From positions 3,844,001-3,908,000 of the forward strand of contig NC_092409.1 in NCBI RefSeq assembly GCF_009017415.1: a stretch of 64,000 bases of DNA, read 5' to 3'. This DNA is from Aspergillus flavus. Lineage: Eukaryota; Ascomycota; Eurotiomycetes; Eurotiales; Aspergillaceae. Every line of letters starts with the position of its first letter. Position 1 is the stretch's first letter. This document shows positions 1 to 11,044 of the stretch, piece by piece. Position numbers and translations under genes: made by a program. The notes beneath the pieces were generated by a model. That model saw nothing but the letters and a program-made list of their open reading frames with translations. It did not search any database and was not told the origin of the DNA.

Positions 1-151
1 ACAGAGTCCCTGAGCCACCCAACCAATCAGAACACCCGGAATGCAGTCTTCTAGTATGTGATATCATCATAGGTTTAGATAACTATGTACTTGCTAGTTA
101 TGTCACAGACAGGTTATGATAGCTTCAACCTTGGACCCGCTTTTCTATGCT

Positions 152-2051
152 TCAGTCGTCCTCATCATCTTTCTGGCCCTCCACCACCGAGAACTCAGCA
201 ACACCGTTGTCGCGGCCCTTGGGATCCCGCATAGCAAGCTGGTATTTACCCTGGTTCCAGAGATCTTTGATCGTAAGCTCACGGGTTCGTCCAAGACTCT
301 CAATATCACCAATACGCTCCAAGGTGCCCTCCAGATGTTTGTCAAATCCTTCCCAAGAACAGATGTCTCGGAAAGCATTTTGCATAGGGACGGAATCGGC
401 TCGGACCATAGCCCGGGAATCGATCGTAAAGATATTTTCATGATCGTAACTTTGGATGAAGTCCGCTCTGGTCATAATTTCCCGCGCCTTATGCAGCGGT
501 ATCTGTGGTAAAATATGGCCGATTTCCGGGTCATAAGTTTTCTCCATTTCCTTCTCCTTGTCGACAAGCGCTTTAGCGAGAACCATTGCAGCAGACTGTC
601 ATCATCTTTAGTTAGAGTGTTCTCATGATATCCCGAGGCAATTATTGTACTTACAGAGTACTTCTGCTCATCCATGACGTCGTCATCCATTTCCGGTCCA
701 AGAATCCAGCATTTGTTGAGGAACCATCTCTTCTCTGCCTCGCAAATGCTATCACAGAGTTTCATATAATCTTTGGCCTTTGCCACCCGGTTCAGGAAGG
801 ATAGACGTCCGCCCACTTTGTCGTAGATTTCTTCAAGTACTTCGTGAGATAATTCTTCGCCAAAGTACTGTCTGCGATACCTTCGTAGAGCGTCCATCGC
901 TCGTCCCTTGGGTAGATCCGAAACAGGGATGACTTCCATCCTGGTGGCGTATCGCTTGAGGCGTTCATAAACCCAGTAATCATCACTGTTGAGGACTATA
1001 ATTTCGGCATTGTCAGGGCCTATATTGAAAGCGAAAAGAAGAAGTGCAATTTACCTGTCGTCACCAAGTTGCTAGCCGCCCATTGTTCCGCTCTCTGCTG
1101 AATCATCTCCAGAAGATCCTGACCATCATGATCATCCCTGACCAGGTGAGTACTATTAATGATTAAAATCAAAGCGGGCAATCCCTGACGCCGACGCGTA
1201 AGAGCCACCTTCTCTAACTTGTTGAATGCGCGCTCGATGTCCAAGAGAGGGGTAGTATCCCGAGGACCCTTAATGCTGAAAAGACTTCCAATGTAGCTAG
1301 CACCATCTGTCAGTTTGGCTGCAGAAAGGGGCTTCATACAATAACCTACTCTTCATGGAACTCATAGTCCAACGCCTTCCCCAGCCTGACCCGGAAAATC
1401 TCAAGATCACCATGTGCTTCAAACATAGCACAACCTTCTCCATCAATTTTGCGCATCGCTTCCAGAAGCATAGATGTCTTTCCAGTGCCCTTCTCGCCGA
1501 TGAGCAGGAAATAACGGCCACCAGCGCCACCGGCAATGATTCGATCAATTCTGGGTTGCTCGTCACGGACAACCCAGTGCTCCTCATGATGATATTGATG
1601 CTTGCCAGATTCTACACCTGCAACTTCGAGTGCTGGATCGCCCGGCTTAAAGGCATTTTCCATCTTTTCCAAAATCAGATACTTGTAGTACCGGTGGTAC
1701 GAGTAGCCCGCGGCACTGGGAAATCGTCAGTAAGCGATGAAGCGCAGCATGGGAGGCCGCTAGGGCAACGTACCCTAGGACGGCAATAGAAGCAAAAGTG
1801 GTGGCAGCCGTCTCCATCATTTTTAGAATAGTAGATCTGAAATTTGGCTCTGAGTCGTTGCCGTTGGATCGGGCTCCGTCATCTCCTGCATCTTGTTCCA
1901 GGGGATTTGGGGCAGCTTGGTAGGAACCTTGCGAGAAATGCATTCCCGACTTATATGGAGCTACTCCATTAGCTCTCAATGGTCTCGACAGGCTAAAACG
2001 GCCCGAAGAGAATATTGGCAGGGATCGTGGAACATGTCGATACACCGGCAT
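152..2051 (-). CDS. Mitochondrial-type AAA ATPase, 564 aa, five exons
   Basis: The inferred exons are 2051-1774, 1715-1350, 1296-1055, 1019-655 and 595-152; every junction keeps frame and has GT..AG ends. The first ~45 residues are rich in R, S and aromatic residues with almost no acids, like a mitochondrial presequence. A hydrophobic stretch near residues 80-100 could be a membrane anchor. A P-loop, GEKGTGKTS, sits near residues 166-174. The Walker B-like strand LILIINSTHLV lacks the usual acidic residue, and the C-terminal third is charged and helical. It resembles fungal AAA proteins with a C-terminal winged helix, thought to be mitochondrial. The substrate is unknown. It diverges from cluA with 1.47 kb between the start codons. 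The family call is good; the role is inference. Confidence 0.8.
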
Positions 2052-3517
2052 CGCTCATATACACTGCAGGTTAACGAATGCCACGGATTGTATCAATGCA
2101 ATGGATTTTTTTAAACAAAAAATAAACAAACAACAATGATTACAGACGTCAATTGTAGATAAAATTGAAGGTTCCAAGGATTGTAAAAAAAAAATTACGC
2201 GCGTCGACTATAGTGATAGGGGAAAGATTAATGACGTAGTGGATACATGAAAAGGAGAACTGGCGAGTAAACAATCAACACCGATTGAATCCCAGCACAG
2301 AGCCTCAAAGAAATATGAGGGTAAAGGAGAGTCGGCCAGTGGGAATTGAACAAGAGAGGAAAGACAGCACAACACACAAAAAGAAGGTGAGGTGGAAGCT
2401 TGGACCCAATCTTTCAATTTCCAGACAAAGATATTCTCCGGTGCTGCGCCCCCGATCGCATGGAGATCGACTGTGGCTTTGCACGGCTCTAATTTGTTGG
2501 GAAGTGTGGCTGACTTCGAGGTCGGTAACTCTGCCGAAGTGTCGGTAAGTCAATCGGAAAACCATTCTAGAGAGAAAGAGTTAAAACATGCCAATACGGA
2601 GGAGTGCATGGTGATAACCGTCGCATAGATATATGTTTTCAACAATTAATCTACCTGACCTAGACACTACTACTTACCCTGGAGGCACTGTACATAGTTT
2701 CAATACCTATATCAGATATTTTCAGACAGGCACGTGGAATGACTCAAGGCCAGAATAGGGATCTACTCCGTATGAACACATAGTATACCCACGATCTACC
2801 GCTAGGTAGAGAGTATGTTTTAGGCCAATTAATAGAAGACACAGTTCACGCATAAGATACATACCATCCACAGCCCTATTTGGGATTTGTGTCCATACCA
2901 CGGAGTATAGGTGTAGGACTTTACGACATAACGTGGCACCAAGAAAAGCGGACTAAGTAGAGACAGTTGATAAAGTACATTATTCATGAGAAAGATACTT
3001 TGTCCTAAGAGTGGATTATGGTTCAATTTGGGGTCAATCGAAATGTTTGTGTGGGGATTCTGATACTTTTTTTTCTTTTTTCTTACCTGAACATTTTCCC
3101 AATGTAATTCCTATTACCATACCCATTCCTCCGCCCCGAGCACTTCCGAGGGTATTCCGCGCGAAATTTTCTCTTTGCCCGGCTTCCCCATTGCTTTCTC
3201 CAGCTTCAACCTTTTTGCATCCTGTCATTATTTTCCATATTTGGGGTATTGTTCTGTTTCCCTTCATTCGTCTGGGTACGGGGTTTGTTTCTACTATATT
3301 CAATTGCCCTTGTACTTGTATATCATACCTTTATTGAGTTCTTATTTTCATTCTACATTCTTCCCCGACGCTTTCAACTTCGTCCCTTTTCCTCTTTTGC
3401 CTAATTCCTTTCCCCAACCGGGTCTGAAGCTCGAGACATTCTGTCAGGTTGTAGCTTCAGCTTTAAGCCTTATATTTTCTTTTGAAACCTACCTTTATTA
3501 CCAATACATCGATCATA
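2052..3517. promoter_or_regulatory. Divergent intergenic region (AAA ATPase / cluA)
   Basis: No intact gene is visible. From about 3066 to 3517 the plus strand is strongly pyrimidine-rich (runs of T and C), which fits the transcribed 5' leader of cluA. The left part, 2052-3000, is AT-rich and shows no recognisable motif. Confidence 0.5.
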
Positions 3518-6500
3518 ATGGCTCAGACCAATGGGGAGTTAGAGCACTCGAAAGGTATGTGTTCATTTGTGATCTTACAAATTCACATTGCGGAAGGTGC
3601 GATAAACTAACCGCCATAGCAGAGACTCCGGAGCAACTTACCAACGGAAACCACCCCGAGGAAACTCAGGAAGAGGAGCAGAATGGAGGTATGCTACCTC
3701 ACAATGGGGATACTTTTGTTATCGTTTGAAGCCTAACACCGGTCGTCCGAATGAAAAGGCCTTTTCCAGATCTCCGTGAAGCTTCCTCACGAGCCTTATA
3801 AGATTCAGGTGATGGTGGGTGTTTAAAACCAGTTGACATCTAAATGACCGCAGAGATTTAACGGATTGCCTAACTGTTCTGTCCCTGCGTAGGTGTCAAG
3901 CCAGGAGCAAGTTCAAGATGTCCGACAGTCGATTGTCGAGCTTCCAAGCACCTTCCAGTATACTTGCTTCCACCTGGAGTTCAACGGCAAGCGCATCAAT
4001 GACTTCGTCGAGCTGTCTGAAGTTCCCGATTTGAAAGCTGATTCGGAAATCGTCCTTGTGGAAGACCCATATACCGAGAAGGAATCCCGCATGCACGTTA
4101 TCCGAATGAGGGAGCTAGTTGGAGCTGCAGGCGACCGTGTCGACAACCTCCAGGGTATCAGCGCCGGTCTGTCGCTGCACGATTCCATCTCCGAGGAAGC
4201 CGCTGCTGGAGAGACCACCGAGAAGGAGCACTCGTTGTCTAAATATGACATTGCCGGCTCACCGTCTCTCAACACCATCCTCCCTAAAGCAGAGGCTCCT
4301 CTTCCCAAGACCGTTAAGTCGATTTCGCTATCCCCATGGAACCCTGTCCCTTACCATCTCCGTCAAAAGGGTCACCTGCTCTACCTTCAGGTCACCACCA
4401 ACGAGGGAGAGCAATTCCAGATCACTTCTCACGTTTCTGGCTTCTTCGTGAATAAGTGTTCCAATGCTAGGTTCGATCCTTTCCCCAAGCCCATGCCGAA
4501 GAAGGGCAGCGCCCACTCTCTTCTTACTCTGATCTCACATTTGTCTCCTTCTTTCACCACCTCCTTCGAAGCGCTGCAGGAGGCCAACAACAAGAAGGAC
4601 CTTTTGACTACTTTCCCCTTCCAGAATGCTATCCCCAACAGCCCATGGCTCGTTGCTCCTCCTTCGTCCAGTGTGAATGCCCATCAGCCTGATATCACTC
4701 GGTCACAAGAGAACTATTTGATCTCTGGTGTCGACAACGCGGAAACCTTGCGAGACTGGAATGAGGAGTTCCAGACCACGCGGGAGTTGCCTCGTGACAC
4801 CGTTCAGGACCGTGTGTTCCGAGAACGTTTGACCTCCAAGCTATTCGCGGATTATAACGAGGCCGCGGCTCGCGGTGCCGTTTTGGTCGCCAAGGGCGAG
4901 GTCGCTCCCCTCAACCCCACTGAGGATCGCGATGCTCAGATCTTTGTGTACAACAATATCTTCTATTCCTTCGGCGCTGATGGTGTCGGCACTTTCGCTT
5001 CCGAGGGCGGCGACGAAGCTGCTCGCGTAGCCGTCGGTAAAGACGTTGTAGGTATTAAGGCGGTCAACCAGCTAGATATCAACGGCCTGTTCACACCCGG
5101 AACCGTCGTCGTGGACTACCTTGGAAAGCGTATTGTCGGCCAGAGTATTGTGCCTGGTATCTTCAAGCAGCGCGAACCTGGTGAGCACCAGATCGACTAC
5201 GGTGGTGTTGAAGGCAAGGACGTCGTGGCTACCCACCCCGACTTTGTCCCTGTCTTTGAAAAGCTCTCCAAGGCCCTCCGCATTAAGAAGCACGCTGTCT
5301 GGGATAAGGACGGCAAGCGTCATGACCTCGAAGGCAGTGTTGAGACCAAGGGCTTGCTTGGCACAGATGGCAGAAAATATGTGCTCGACCTCTACCGCGT
5401 CACTCCTTTGGATGTCATGTGGCAGGAAGAAGAAGGAAGCGATGCCTACCCTCATAACATGTCGGTTCTGAGATTGGAGCTTGTTGAATCCTACTGGAGA
5501 CACAAGATGAGCCAGTATGTGAAGGCTGAGGTTGAGCGCCGTCGCGCCGCCAAGGCCGTGGAAACCGCTTCTAAGGAGAAGTCTGAAGAGAATGCTGAAT
5601 CGAAGGAGGAAGGTTCCGAAGAGAAGAGTGAAGAGGCACTGGACCAGGAGCGGGTTGACATCTCTGGGTTCTCTCTTGCCTTGAACCCTGACGTCTGCAG
5701 TGGCCAGATCCCTCAGACTGATGAAGAAAAGGAGCAGTGGGCTCAGGACGAGAAGGAGGTCCGTGAGACATGCGACTTCCTCCGTTCCAAGGTGATGCCT
5801 GAGCTGATCCAGGATCTGCACGACGGCGATGTCGGCTTCCCCATGGACGGACAATCTCTTAGTCAGCTTCTGCACAAGCGTGGTATTAACATTCGCTACC
5901 TTGGCAAGTTGGCCCAGATGTCCAAGGAGAAGGGCGCCCGTCTGGATGCTTTGACCCTCCTGCTTGTCCAGGAAATGATTGCTCGTGCCTTCAAGCACAT
6001 TGCCAACAGTTACTTGCGCAACGTGGCCGCGCCATTTACCGCCTCCTGCATTGCCCACCTCCTGAACTGTCTCCTGGGTGCTGATGTCAACTCGAACCCT
6101 CAAGCCGATATCGACGCATCTCTGCGGGAGATCTATCCAGAGGCTGACTTCTCTTTTGAGAAGGTTACACCGACAACTTTGCGGGCTGAGATTGAGAAGC
6201 ACGTCTCTACCCGGTACCGTTACACCCCTGAGCCTGAGTGGTTCAACTCTTTGAGGCACCTGCAGCTTCTTCGTGATATCTCCATCAAGCTCGGTCTTCA
6301 GCTTAGCGCCCGCGAGTACGCTTTTGCCAAGTCCCAACTTCCCGCTAAGGTTCCTGCTACCAACGGTGCCAGCCAAGAGGAAGGCAAAAAGAAGAAGAAG
6401 AAGGGCGGCGATTCTAAGTCTCCGGCTCGTGCTGCCTCTCCAGAGAAGCCTGCTGTATCCATCGTTCCTGACGACATCGTCAACATTGTGCCTCTGGTCA

Positions 6501-7480
6501 AGGATGCCTCTCCCCGAAGCTCCCTTGCTGAAGAAGCCCTGGAAGCTGGACGTATCTCCCTCATGCAGAACCAGAAGCAGCTGGGCCAGGAGCTCATTCT
6601 GGAATCTCTGTCCCTGCATGAGCAGATTTACGGCATCCTCCACCCAGAAGTTGCCAAGCTCTACCACCAGTTGTCCATGCTTTACTACCAGACTGATGAG
6701 AAGGAAGCTGCTGTGGAGCTGGCTCGTAAGGCCGTTATCGTCACTGAGCGCACTCTCGGCGTTGATTCGGCCGACACCATCTTGAGCTACCTTAACCTTA
6801 GTCTGTTCGAGCATGCCTCTGGAAACACCAAGACTGCTTTGGTTTATATTAAGCACGCTATGGATCTGTGGAAGATTATCTATGGACCTAACCATCCCGA
6901 TTCCATCACCACCATGAACAATGCCGCTGTGATGCTGCAGCACCTCAAGCAGTACTCGGACTCTCGGAAGTGGTTCGAGGCTTCATTGACCGTGTGCGAG
7001 TCTCTCTTTGGCAGGCAATCCATTAACACTGCAACTATCTTGTTCCAGCTGGCACAGGCTCTTGCTCTTGACCAAGACTCCAAGGGAGCTGTTGGCAAGA
7101 TGCGCGATGCCTACAACATCTTCCTTAGCCAGCTGGGTCCTGAAGACCGCAACACTAAGGAAGCTGAGACGTGGCTGGAACAGCTCACCCAGAATGCTGT
7201 CTCTATCGCCAAGCATGCCAAGGACATCCAGGCTCGCCGCCTGCGCCGTATCAATATGAACACCCGGACTCTTGGTACTAAGGTCCAGCCTCAAGTTGGC
7301 CAGTCCGCACCTTCGGCATCCGGAGCCAGTTCTGCCAACCCTTCATTGGACTCGCGAAGCATTGATGAATTGCTGAAGTTCATCGAAGGTGGTGACACCA
7401 GCTCCTCGCGGACCAAGCAGAAGAAGCGTGCTGCAGCTAGCAACCCCAAGCTTCGTGGCTCGAAGAAGTCATCAGCTTGA
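3518..7480 (+). CDS. cluA: Clustered mitochondria protein (Clu/TIF31), 1248 aa
   Basis: The exons are 3518-3554, 3623-3688, 3759-3814 and 3893-7480. The start MAQTNGELEHSK and the junction reading FQISVKLPHEPYKIQVM match the fungal Clu family, so the first three small exons are well supported. The order is an N-terminal ubiquitin-like Clu_N domain, the large central Clu domain (roughly residues 330-580), an acidic/Lys-rich linker, a CLU-central/eIF3-p135-like region, and TPR-type helical repeats around residues 960-1160, ending in a basic tail. Clu proteins bind mRNAs for nuclear-encoded mitochondrial proteins, associate with ribosomes/eIF3, and keep mitochondria distributed. The length is normal for the family. 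The acceptor of intron 2 is AAG, not YAG. The alternative acceptor 11 nt downstream breaks frame. Confidence 0.95.
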
Positions 7481-8305
7481 ACATATCCATAATTCCTATC
7501 ATGTTTGGTTAAAAAAAATGCACCGGTCCCTTTCTTGACTTTTTACTTCTATGCCTTAACTGTGTTAAGACCACTATATATGAACCATTTTAAAAGAGCG
7601 GGATACGTGGGACAAGCGGGATACTTGATTATATATCTTTTTTAGAAACCTCTCTACTCTTTCACCAGTCGGTGTTCCATGTTATTTGTTTTTTTTGGCA
7701 TGATCCAAACCCCACCGAGCTCCGCATAGCGAGCTCGAGTGATATACATGCTAATTTGTGATGTGTTCTATGTACCATATATGACGATGAATGCATATAT
7801 AATGAAATTATGCACTTCCTGGATTTCTATAATAGAATACCATTTATATCCAACTTCCCATGTTCTTCTATGATGTAGTGATCTTGAACGGGATGGAAAA
7901 ACTGTTGTTCCAATAGCTGCATTAGTGACCGGCGCTTTACCGCTCTGGGACCCTCAATTTACCCAATGTTTACATCTTTCGGTGGTGATCAAAGCTACTC
8001 CTCCGACCAGCCCTACAAAGCTGCATTTTAAAGGCTTACGAGCCATCTAGTTATTGTATATTTTTGGTTATATCATACTTGGCTGTCTTATATCGAATCT
8101 CTAGTTAACTTTCCTGTGACATGCCCCGGAGGTCTTGACATTCTAGTGCAGCCCGTGTCGCAAGGAAACAATAACATGGGTAATCAATGAGCTCCGTTAG
8201 ACGCAGCAGCACAGGTAACCACTTCCACGCCATGGCTAGAACTGGATATTGAACGCGTCACTGACTAGTGCGCTTCATGAGAAGCAGTGAAACGATTGGC
8301 GCAAC
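7481..8305. other. Intergenic, 3' flank of cluA
   Basis: This is AT-rich non-coding sequence. A small inverted repeat (CGAGCTC ... GAGCTCG, about 7718-7739) lies in the likely 3' UTR. I see no gene. Confidence 0.4.
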
Positions 8306-11044
8306 ATGGAAGACATACGACCGACCGCGAAATGGGCGAATCGCATGTTGCGCCCTTTAAGTTCTATCTATCATCGATTGGAAAAGCATAACGAAATTCT
8401 TACAAGCATCGCACATTCGAAGCTAAAAGCAAGAGAGGATGCAGGCACTAGGAGGCGTATCCGACCCTCCAGGGTGACCTGTGCGGAGGAAAGGTGTTCT
8501 TACTCGGACGAAGAACCTGGCGATCCTGCCTGGATTCCTGGAAGACCGATAAGACGACGGATACGGCATAATTACTCGAGTAGAGGGCAAAGGAACGGGG
8601 CGCGACGACGCAGCAGGCTGTCGATTCACAGCCCAGAGCGGCAGAAAACTCTACCCGGTGCGATCGAGATTGCGACACCCCTCATTACTGGAAAATCAAA
8701 GCAGCCTTTGGAGCCGTCCTCATTTAGGAAACAGCTTTTTCGAAATTCTTTACCTACAAATAACATCGGAGCGACCGATCAACGGAGGGCGACGCGAACG
8801 GGCAATAGCAGTTACCCTGCTTACCAGGGTTCGTGGAAGGAAGTGCTCGACCTTTCGGGAGATACAGGACTTGTGGATATCGCACACTTTTTGGATCGAA
8901 TATTTATCAAATTTTTGAGCAAGACTCGGCACAATCCTGTGCCCTCGCCAAACCAGCAGCCAAGCCGGGGAGCCCGGTCCTTATTGTCTACGGCCGTACG
9001 ATGTCTCCCGGATTTTATTGCAGAGGAGCAGAGGATACAAGATGAGCTGGAAGAGGATTGTGATGTGGATATGTGTGATGCATATTTCACCGAGCTCGAG
9101 GCCCATTATGCCCCGAGTGGCAATGGATGGTTGCCCCTACGCGAAGCCGTGCGTGCCCAGGGTATTCGACTGGTCTCTGAGATGATACACAAGGGTTGGA
9201 TTACTAGAGTCGCTGCTTGTCGACTTCTGGAGGAATGTGTGAGTCATGGTGAAATTGACGCCTTTGAGCTATTATTGTCTAAACAACTCACAACCGTTAA
9301 CACATATGGTTACCCAACGGCGTTCGATCCTCACAAACCATCAACACATTGCGATGATCCTGTCCATATCCTGGGAACTTATTACGCAAAATTAATTGGA
9401 AGCCGCTCGTTCATCTTTGACGAACTGGCAAAACTCCTTTCACGTGGAGCCATGCCGCCGGAGTGGATGGTCACTAATCTGTGGAAGTGCTGTGTAGATG
9501 AGGCAATCAAAGCTCTATCAACCGAAAATGCAAACTCGGCTGCTGCAACACGAATGCTGGAAGCTGTGATACTTTCGGCTGCTGGTATTTCACGGGCTTC
9601 AAAAGCGCTCGTATCTCACGGGAAGGTTTTAGGTACACTACGTGGCCGTCTGAAGGACACCCGTGCCTCCGCAGCGAATACGGCAAGTCTACCCAAAGAC
9701 CAGTCGCCCTGCCCCGTTCCAATCCAAGATGCCCTGAACAATCTCACTTCAAGCCTTATTACTGCGCTATGTGGAATGTATATCGCACGGTCGCAACCCG
9801 CAGGTGCCGGTGATAACATGATCGGTGTGAAATTCAGAGATACGTTGAGGCAAATAGCATTTACCATTCAGCGGTCTATCGAGCTGGGACAATCGTGCGA
9901 AGCTGGAAGAACGACTCTTCATTCACTGCGTCGTGGGTATGTCTTAGTAGGCGATTGTATGCTACAGTGTGGCGAAGTGTCATCATTGGAGCCCATCGGC
10001 CCGTCGGACTCTATCTCGGGGAAGAATCTGGAAATGTTTTTCTTATCATTAGCGTGTCAGCATGACATGGTCAAAGAATTAGCAGAGCTGGCTCAACAGG
10101 TTGTCAAGTTCTACGAGCGCATGCGCAAGAGCGACCAAACTAGAGTATCTTCGGGAGTTCGGTCTAAAGTTTCACAACTCGCTGGGCTTACGAATCTGCA
10201 TGGTTTCTCTTCGCTCCTTGCGAAGGTAGCGGCCGAAACTGCTATGGGACTCGCTGAGTCTACTCTGGATGTTGATGACCATACCTGGGCGATTGAGGTC
10301 CAACAGAATGCGGTCCGACTTCAGCAAGGACAGAACCCGAAACAGCACCCCGCACCTGGCCGTGAAACCCTCGGTGATAGCGTCGATTTGTATCGATGGG
10401 AGGAAAGCATCGGTGAGTGGGTGGCCAGCACACCTGCAGCCAAACCGAAATCTACTCAGTCGAATATCGCCAAAGGATATTCTACTCGGTCGCCAACCAT
10501 CGCGTGCTCGACGAGTAGCATATCGTCCAGTTCTAGCCCCTCACAGGACGCTGCCTCCAGTGTCACATCATCTGCGCCATCTGTCTCAGCTAAAAGAGCT
10601 TTCACGGCCGCAGGAATTGGCTCTAAATCTTGCAAGAGGCTTCGCTCAACCCCTGTGGAAAGCCAAACCCGTGATTCACCAATGGCGACGAAGCTCCCGT
10701 TTGCAGGATCCCCGATAGCCGCCCGGACCAGGGCTGCACGTGGGGCCCTCGGGGATTTAGTCCAACCGAAAGTTCTCAAGGCGCTCCCTATCAATACTTC
10801 ATTCCCTACAACCAGAGTGGAAGTGGTCATTGTCAATAAGAACGTTTCAGCCTTAGACCCCATGACTCGCAGGCGTCATTGCCGAACGACGGACGAGCGT
10901 ACCGACTCGAGGCGTAGAAAATCGCTCTCGGCCTCATTGGAGTATCGGGGTGATGGCAAACAAGCAAGTGCACCACGCATAACCAGGCGAACGATTCCTT
11001 GCTCGCAGGATGAGGATAGTGATGACGAACTGAGCTTTTTATGA
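8306..11044 (+). CDS. Hypothetical protein, 912 aa, single exon
   Basis: This is one uninterrupted 912-codon frame, which is unusual here because nearly all neighbours are spliced. I do not recognise a domain. The N-terminal ~160 residues are Arg-rich and disordered-looking (several RRR/RRRR clusters), suggesting nuclear localisation or nucleic-acid binding. Residues ~170-660 are predicted globular and helical, with repeated L/A-rich amphipathic segments reminiscent of alpha-solenoid proteins. Residues ~710-800 are Ser/Thr/Pro-rich, and the last ~100 residues are again basic with an acidic end (EDSDDELSFL). It could be a fungus-specific nuclear or chromosome-associated factor, but that is only inferred from composition. 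The ATG chosen is the first in frame and sits in an A-rich context. Confidence 0.75.
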   Translation: MEDIRPTAKWANRMLRPLSSIYHRLEKHNEILTSIAHSKLKAREDAGTRRRIRPSRVTCAEERCSYSDEEPGDPAWIPGRPIRRRIRHNYSSRGQRNGARRRSRLSIHSPERQKTLPGAIEIATPLITGKSKQPLEPSSFRKQLFRNSLPTNNIGATDQRRATRTGNSSYPAYQGSWKEVLDLSGDTGLVDIAHFLDRIFIKFLSKTRHNPVPSPNQQPSRGARSLLSTAVRCLPDFIAEEQRIQDELEEDCDVDMCDAYFTELEAHYAPSGNGWLPLREAVRAQGIRLVSEMIHKGWITRVAACRLLEECVSHGEIDAFELLLSKQLTTVNTYGYPTAFDPHKPSTHCDDPVHILGTYYAKLIGSRSFIFDELAKLLSRGAMPPEWMVTNLWKCCVDEAIKALSTENANSAAATRMLEAVILSAAGISRASKALVSHGKVLGTLRGRLKDTRASAANTASLPKDQSPCPVPIQDALNNLTSSLITALCGMYIARSQPAGAGDNMIGVKFRDTLRQIAFTIQRSIELGQSCEAGRTTLHSLRRGYVLVGDCMLQCGEVSSLEPIGPSDSISGKNLEMFFLSLACQHDMVKELAELAQQVVKFYERMRKSDQTRVSSGVRSKVSQLAGLTNLHGFSSLLAKVAAETAMGLAESTLDVDDHTWAIEVQQNAVRLQQGQNPKQHPAPGRETLGDSVDLYRWEESIGEWVASTPAAKPKSTQSNIAKGYSTRSPTIACSTSSISSSSSPSQDAASSVTSSAPSVSAKRAFTAAGIGSKSCKRLRSTPVESQTRDSPMATKLPFAGSPIAARTRAARGALGDLVQPKVLKALPINTSFPTTRVEVVIVNKNVSALDPMTRRRHCRTTDERTDSRRRKSLSASLEYRGDGKQASAPRITRRTIPCSQDEDSDDELSFL

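Noticed and set aside
2280..2310. GATTGAATCCC, resembling a tRNA T-loop
   Set aside because: No matching acceptor, D or anticodon arms could be folded around it.
5072..6943. 623-codon minus-strand frame within cluA
   Set aside because: It is the reverse-frame shadow of a strongly codon-biased plus-strand gene; its translation has no family features.
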